The translations under genes and the position numbers were made by a program. From positions 349,098 to 413,097 of the forward strand of contig JACTAT010000061.1 in NCBI GenBank assembly GCA_014526335.1: 64,000 bases of DNA, read 5' to 3'. Below are positions 57,665-64,000 of this stretch, piece by piece. Each line of letters begins with the position of its first letter. Position 1 is the stretch's first letter. The notes beneath the pieces were generated by a model. That model was not told where the DNA came from. It ran no database searches and saw only the letters and a list, made by a program, of their open reading frames with translations. This DNA is from Chrysaora quinquecirrha. Taxonomy: Eukaryota > Cnidaria > Scyphozoa > Semaeostomeae > Pelagiidae.

Positions 57665-60600
57665 ATGGCAAGTTCAGAAGCTGAAAATAAAGAATCTGAA
57701 GCACCTTGTTGTGGTGCATCTGCCTCCAGCTCTACTACTAACAAACCAGCATGTATAATTGTGATAGGAATGGCTGGATCAGGAAAAACAACTTTTGTTC
57801 AGGTCTTTCTTTCTATATATAATAGCCAGCCTACTTTATTTAGATTGTACAATTTGATGACCCTTGCTGATCAAAATCCTGCAAAAAATCTGGAAGAGAA
57901 ACAAATGGAATATTTAAAGTTTCTTGTATGTTACTAAGACTGAAGGGTATGGTATCTTGCCACCCACCTAACCAAGCATAATATCATTGAGAGGGCCACT
58001 TCTTTGCAGATAGAAATTATTGGCCAGACTGGAAAGTTTGCTCCACGTCTACAAGATATCGCATGTAGTTCTATCCTCATTTTTTTAATTCACAGCACAG
58101 CTTGCATAAACAATAGAAGAACAATGGGTCATGTGACTTCTCTGTTGTTTTTTGGCCATGCAAATCGTGCATCTTGCCTGCGTGAAAATCAAACTTTCCA
58201 GTATGGGACTTTAGAAAACAGCCAAAAATCCAGAATGCATTCACTACTGCCACAATTTCCATAAAATCACTGCTCTGTGAATCCAGTCTGCAGAGTATGG
58301 ACAATCTTGACAAGATCTCACACATGCAGAAGCCCATTTCCATTGTTCTTTTTTATTGTTTTATTGTTCCTCTCACATGCATAGATGCCAGACTCCACAG
58401 ACTGGCTGTAGGTTGTGTTTCAAAACGGAATGCATCTTGTTTAAATGCCCTCTGATCCACACTGCAGGGTATGGCATTTGTACACCAGAGTTTTTCTATA
58501 GAACAATAGGCTTACGATAGGATGGAACAATAGAAAATGGCCCTAGTACACCTGAGATCTCATTGAAAACTGCCATACTCTGGAGACTGGCTCCCTGATG
58601 CCATATTTCCCATAATTGTCAATTGGTTTTGAATACCTGCTTGCAATTGAACACAAAACGTATAGCTGCTGTTGTTAGATATATAGAACCACAACCATTC
58701 AAATATGCACATACAAGGCTTTCAGTGCCATAGGTTCTTACTTGCTTTTCAATTTGTAAATTTTTCCTTTTCCTATAGAGGCTGACCTCTCAACTACACA
58801 TGAACAAGAAACCACCATATGTAATAAATTTGGACCCTGCTGTTCATGAGTTGTCATATCCTGCAAACATTGATATAAGAGACACTGTTAATTACAAAGA
58901 AGTCATGAAGCAGTATAATCTTGGACCTAATGGTGGAATCATGACATCCCTGAATCTATTTGCAACAAAGTTTGATCAAGTTATGTCATATCTTGAGAAA
59001 AGGTCTGAGGAGTACAAGTGAGTTGTGGTGATTACTGTATAAAAAATAATTATAGTTTTCGTTTTATCAACACATATACTACAGTACAACATCTATTGTA
59101 AAACACTTCAGTCATATACAATACAGTAAAAAGCCACAACCAAGAAACTATCTTATAAGAAAGAAACTGCAGCGTGACATTGTTTGTATTGTTATTCTTT
59201 GTTACTCCTTAGAAACTGCCAAGCCTAATTGAAAAAATTGAGTTTCTTAGTGGCAGGGTTTTACTGTATATGCTTCAACTACTATCTCCATCCAAAAAAC
59301 TTTTGTTGAATAGAATTTATCAAAGAATTTTTGCACTCAAAGAATTTTGCAACTTCAAGACTATTATGAATAACGCCCATGCACTCTTCACGTTTTGCAA
59401 CTCATACACATTGTATTTTTTAGGTATGTTATTCTTGACACACCTGGTCAAATAGAGGTATTCACATGGTCTGCATCAGGATCTATCATCACTGAAACAA
59501 TAGCATCAAGTTTTCCAACAGTTGTAGTGTATGTAATGGACACTGCCAGAAGTACCAGCCCTGTTACATTCATGTCAAATATGCTGTATGCCTGCAGTAT
59601 CTTATACAAAACAAAGCTGCCATTTATTGTTGTTATGAATAAGGTATGTCTGTTTTCCCTTCTAGTAATGCTTAACATGCATAGGTTTCAATTGGTGAAT
59701 TATTCCACAAATATCCTTTTTTTAATTAAACCCAGTCTATCATGAAATAGGAAAGGAATTTCTTGTTAGACATTCCTTTCAAGAACCTCAAACTTTTTTT
59801 TGTAAATTTTGATGTGCAAGAAACAAAGTTTTTCTTGCAAATTTTTGATAACTACAATCTGCTTATCATCGCAAAACTTTACAAGAGACAAAATAACTAA
59901 TCACTAATTCAGAATTAGGATGCAAAATTACACCTTGAAGGGCCAGGTCTATTCCTCGGACCTGCGATGTTGTGGACCTGTGTCAATCAGTTCGAGGTTT
60001 TCAGATGTCCGCAGTTTAGATTTTTCATAGGCTCAGGTCAAAATGCGGACACTAATATTCCGCAGACTTTTCTTAAGAGTGTTACAAATTTTTCATCCAA
60101 AGGAGCCCGTTGGAAAGGTGGCCAAACGATCAAACATTGCTTGCCAAACATTGCATTAAACAAACATGTTTTTGAAATAGTTCTTGATAGAAGCAAACAA
60201 TGTTGGACAAGCAAAATTTCTGGACCTGGCTTTGACGAGCAATATTTTGGTCAAACATTTTGCTTGACAAGCAAATTTCAAATGTTTGGCCAACAATGTT
60301 TGATCATTTGGCCAGGGCCTAAAAGAAAGTATGAGCCAGGCAAATTCCATGCAACCTGTGATGCATGTCGTACAGAAATATATCTGCAAGGCCTGGTATT
60401 GCTCATAAAAACTTGTATTTTTCTCTTCGCAGACAGATATAATAGACCACAGTTTTGCAGTGGAATGGATGACAGATTTTGAAACTTTCCAAGAAGCATT
60501 ATCTCATGAAACATCTTACATGTCAAACTTGACAAGATCAATGAGTCTTGTTCTTGATGAATTCTATGAAAATTTGAAAACTGTTGGGTTATCTGCCATA

Positions 60601-62171
60601 ACTGGAAAAGGAATTGATGAATTTTTCAAAGCCGTCGATGAAGCAATGGTTGAATATGAAACAGAATATAAAGTTGGTGAGTTATTTTTTGCGCATGTTC
60701 CTTGTGTTCTCCAAATCCTGTTACATGCCATTTTTCACAATGAACACCTTAGGAACTCGACGCTAAAAGCTCCCAAGAATAAATTGTTTGAAGAACAAGA
60801 CGGTTTATACAACAAAATAACCAAGTATCACATTTTCCATTGTACTTCCCCAAAAGGGTCTAAATGTCGAGTTTTGGCTCTTTCGTAACTAAAATCCTTA
60901 AATTCAGTGATGAGTTCTCCTAACAAAGCATACCAGTGTGCGCTTCACGGAGAAAAAGAAACATTTCAAGACTACTATTATATAGTTTGATTGGATTAAA
61001 GTTACTGCAAGTGTAGGTGAAGCTACTAAATTTAACCTTTTGAAGGTGCTGTGGCGTCTTGGTGTAATCCAGCTGACTCGTGGTGTCAGGAGCTCAGTGT
61101 GTTTATGGTTCGAGTCCAGCCACGGTAGCGTCACAGCCAGGGTCGAGGTCTCGATTGCTTAACCTGATACTGAGATCCTAGCGACTGGCGCTAAAACACC
61201 GTTTCACCTTAACCTTCGACATTGATGCTGGAGGCTGGTAAATAGGAGCTGTTGTTCTCCAAATATTAGGGAATGACAGCTCGGGGGGTAACTTAACAGT
61301 TTTGGGGGTACGGGGACGTGCCATTATATTTTACTTGGGGGTACCTTTTTTCTGAAAAGTGCGGAATTTTCGATATGGTTTTTAGAAGTATGTGCGGAAT
61401 TATGGGTACCATTTGAGGAAACATGCAGAATTATGGGTACTAATCTGGAGAAGTTTTGAAGAATTAGGCTTAGCATTTACAAAATGTGTAGTCCGAACTG
61501 ATAACTCTTTGGAATATCAGCCCTTTAAACATTACTTGCTTTTCTTGAGATAATTTTGTTGTCTGAAAATGTTCTTTGCCTTGTAGAATATTGGGCATAA
61601 CATTCATCATGTTTGCGGAATTATGGGTCACAATTTTTATCAGCTTTGCGGAATTATGGGTCACAATTTTTCAGACGTGGGCCGAATTATGGGTCCAAAT
61701 TTTGGACTAAAATGGCACGTCCCCGTCCAAAACTAGGCTTAGATACCCCCCGAGAATGACAGATTAACGTTGTGTGTAATCCAGACATCTATTGTTAACT
61801 AAAAGATAGAGAGGCTAGTCCTCCTCGTCCGGCTCCAGTATGCCTACGCTATTATATTAAAGATACTTTATATTTATTAATTTCTCAAAGGTTTTCGATT
61901 TTCGATTTTTTCAGAATACGAAAAATTAAAACAAGAAAAAATAAAAGCGAAAGAGGCAGCGAAAAAAGAGCAAATTGAAAAACTAAAAAGCGATTATGGA
62001 GAGGGTAAGAACGTTCCATTATTTGCGAGCGAAAAGGACATTGAGGCTGAAGATTTAGCCGATGAAGAAATCGATTTAGATTTAGTTGATGTTGAAGAGC
62101 AAAGAGAACATGACTCGTTTCAAAAGTTTTTACAAAGTCAGGGATTGAAACAGACAGATTCGAAGAAATAA
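57665..62171 (+). CDS. GPN1: GPN-loop GTPase 1
   Basis: Five exons: 57665-57802, 58779-59017, 59424-59643, 60433-60676 and 61915-62171 (stop TAA), with all phases matching and 365 residues (human 374). The P-loop [10 protein letters not shown] is at residues 35-44, the family-defining Gly-Pro-Asn loop (LGPNGG) at 94-99, then [30 protein letters not shown] and the base-recognition NKTD, whose codons straddle the exon 3/4 junction. The C-terminal tail is Lys/Glu-rich, then acidic, and ends [17 protein letters not shown]1 pairs with GPN3 and is required for assembly and nuclear import of RNA polymerase II. Exon 1 uses a weak donor (CAG|GTCTTT). Introns 3 and 4 hold MITEs and a SINE. No frame break. 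Confidence 0.97.
60111..60319. mobile_element. Harbinger-like MITE in GPN1 intron 3
   Basis: The right end is the complement of GGCCCTGGCCAAATGATCAA, followed by TAA. The left end has GGCCAAACGATCAAACATTG but a diverged tip, so the left boundary is approximate. Confidence 0.6.
61048..61250 (+). mobile_element. tRNA-derived SINE, second family
   Basis: The head reads GCTGTGGCGTCTTGG with a long variable region and a perfect B box (GGTTCGAGTCC, 61108). CCACGG at its end partly pairs with the start, as in a Leu/Ser-type tRNA. An unrelated tail of about 120 bp follows. It lies in GPN1 intron 4, just before a MITE. Confidence 0.65.
61280..61754. mobile_element. MITE with about 50-bp inverted ends and 8-bp target duplication
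   Basis: Begins CTCGGGGGGTAACTTAACAG and ends with the complement of CTCGGGGGGTATCTAAG. Both ends share ACGGGGACGTGCCATT. It is flanked by identical AATGACAG (61272-61279 and 61755-61762). The interior has about six copies of GCGGAATTATGGGT. The 8-bp duplication suggests hAT or a relative, but the tip is not CAGGG. Confidence 0.85.
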
Positions 62172-62605
62172 AGAAATGTTACACAGACGCCGTCTTTCAG
62201 TGTAACTGTAACCTTGTGTAACCTTCTTGTTACCTACTGTCACAAAGGAATATGTACAATTCTGCAATTGTAAAGACAGGAGCAAGCTAATGTACCGTTT
62301 TTCCTCGAATGAGCGGCCTGCCTCGAACAAGCACCATCTTAAGACTGAGCTTCCTATAGGTTGGCACCCCTTTAATAGTGTGTGTGCAACTTCTTGATGG
62401 GATGAGTCAAGAGACACCTTTTGCTAGTTGCTGCAAAATTTACTTTTCCTCAGAATGTTTTTTTAATCAAAAGGTTTAAAATAATTGCTTCTCTTTGAGA
62501 CAGATTTTTAAATAATCGCCCGGGCGCTTAATCGAGGAAATACAGTGTACGAGTTTGTATGTTTGATGGACATGAAATGTTTATGCTTGTAGGTTAATGC
62601 TTGTA

Positions 62606-62959
62606 CACGTTTTTTTTTATAAGAACACTAAAATTGAAAAAAGCCATGCAATGTTCTTAATTTTGTCGATTTGAAGGCTTAAAATGTTCTTAATTTTCTT
62701 GCTTTTTCAAAAGCTGATGTTTTTCAAATTAGGTGATAATTGCTACTTAAAGGGACGCACATGTAAAAATGTCACATTGTCACAATGCTTGATAGTTCAC
62801 CTGTTTTCTAGAGTGGAGAACAGGACAGCGCCACTTAAAAAATTAAATTCGAATTTTTTCTACCTTCACAAAGCCTTGTAATGTTCTTAGCATGTTCTTA
62901 ACTTTTCAGCCTCTGAAGCCTTATGTTCTTATATACTTTGTTCTTATAAAAAAAACGTG
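62606..62959. mobile_element. TA-flanked MITE, T-rich inverted repeats, copy 2
   Basis: The ends CACGTTTTTTTTTATAAGAA and the complement (TTCTTATAAAAAAAACGTG) are nearly perfect inverted repeats, flanked by TA (62604-05 and 62960-61). The interior repeats ATGTTCTTA-type words. Same family style as 38265-38671. Confidence 0.85.
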
Positions 62960-64000
62960 TAGGAGGGCGTTAAAGCGCTTGACATGGTCGATACGAAAGA
63001 CATGGTTGGTTTTTGTGCTGGTGGGGCGTGTCATTGTTTTTCTTGTTACAACACCATTGTAAACCTATCTGGACCAAATTTCACTACGATTGGGCATATA
63101 TAACGTTAAGTTTAGGGATTTCTTAAATGGGGCCAAGAATGTTAGACCTCGGATAGATAACTGCATATAGATGTTTGTTAAATTATAGTAGAAGACTTAT
63201 TATTTTTTTCAATAAATAAGTGCTAAAAGAACGAAGAGACGCTAAGAGCTAAGTGCTAAGAGACGCTAAAGATACGCAGTGCTAAGAGACGCAGCGACAG
63301 ATGAATGAATTTGAGACATTGAATTCCAGCTTAATTCTTGATGTTTTTATGCTTCAAATAAAAAGTACACGTGTTTATTTGCGACCAGTGCCAAAGCGCC
63401 TGCGAAACGCCAAGCTTCGTTTTTACCCCGTTGGACATCATTCTTTAGACTTGCTCCAAGTGTATTTCTTAACATCCTTCTCCAAAGGTCCAGCATTCCA
63501 TGAAAACAATCTCCTTGCCTTCACGTTAGGTAGACTTATTACCTGAGTCGTAGTTATCGCTATTGAAATGAATCGCCTAGACGCTCAAACTACGAGTTAC
63601 TACCAGTTTGAGCGATCTCGGTTTGGTGAAGTCTCGGTTTGGTGAAGTCTCGGTCTGGTGAGCGATAACTGGGACTCAGGTAATAAGTCTAGACGTTAGG
63701 AGAAGGATATTGAGAAATAGACTTCGGGCAAGTCTACTTATTCTTGGACTGATCTGTTCTTAAGAATTGCCATGTCATGGTCATCTAAGTCAAAAATGCG
63801 TGAGGCGATTCATTCCTTGGCTACCTTTGGACATATATGTAAAAATTATTGGTTCTAGTAATGGAAAAAACGAAAAACCCCACACAATATTGGGGAGTGA
63901 AATGTCCCTCATTCAAAAGCAGGAAAAAGACATTATTTTGCTTTAAGTCTATTTCAGGATTTATTATAACTGTCTACATAATCAGATATTTAAAAAAGTT
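62960..64000. other. Repeat-containing right flank, no gene seen
   Basis: A short minisatellite (GCTAAGAGACGC-type) lies at 63225-63300 and a foldback at 63446-63745. The last 250 bp show nothing recognisable. Confidence 0.5.
63446..63745. repeat. Foldback with about 100-bp imperfect arms
   Basis: The left arm (about 63446-63555) and right arm (about 63655-63745) are complementary in patches, best at GACTTATTACCTGAGTC (63536-63552) against GACTCAGGTAATAAGTC (63673-63689) and at ATCCTTCTCC against GGAGAAGGAT. Between them CTCGGTTTGGTGAAGT is repeated in tandem about three times. Confidence 0.7.

Overview
The window is animal nuclear DNA: AT-rich, with GT-AG introns, single-copy metazoan genes and many mobile elements. 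The repeat types and gene families suggest a cnidarian, most likely an anthozoan such as a stony coral or sea anemone. That is an inference; no species marker was seen.

Layout. 1-9.9 kb is transposon-rich: a DIRS-like retroelement at the left edge (minus strand), several MITEs including a clean hAT-type element at 6377-7237, a tRNA-like SINE, and three consecutive exons (3687-4731) of an unrecognised membrane protein. 9.9-15.8 kb holds the most novel locus: a TATA-driven gene for a secreted, charge-segregated precursor (signal peptide, acidic region, arginine-rich C-terminus). A second copy of its last two exons follows about 4 kb downstream, beyond a few satellite monomers and a LINE remnant. 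Both copies have satellite DNA downstream. 16.7-38.1 kb is one long satellite array of about 193-bp monomers with two diverged subfamilies and higher-order duplications. 38.1-40.6 kb is MITE-rich intergenic DNA.

40.6-62.2 kb is the conserved gene block, two divergent pairs: B9D1 (-) with SNU13/NHP2L1 (+), 191 bp between start codons, and BRAT1 (-) with GPN1 (+), 119 bp between start codons. Their introns carry SINEs, MITEs, foldbacks and a 1.56-kb TGTCAA hexamer array. B9D1, SNU13 and GPN1 assemble into full-length proteins. BRAT1 is recognisable from end to end, including its C-terminal Cys-Tyr, but has two apparent single-base frame breaks. 62.2-64 kb has only repeats.

Functions. B9D1 belongs to the ciliary transition-zone complex, SNU13 to U4 snRNP and box C/D snoRNPs, BRAT1 binds the Integrator INTS9/INTS11 module, and GPN1 is a GTPase for RNA polymerase II assembly and import. 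They are housekeeping neighbours, not one pathway. The secreted-precursor locus is separate, and its architecture resembles host-defence peptide precursors such as Hydra arminins. Nearly all reading frames in the satellite and the hexamer array are artefacts of repetition. Exon coordinates were read by eye from splice consensus, reading frame and remembered protein families; no alignment was run.
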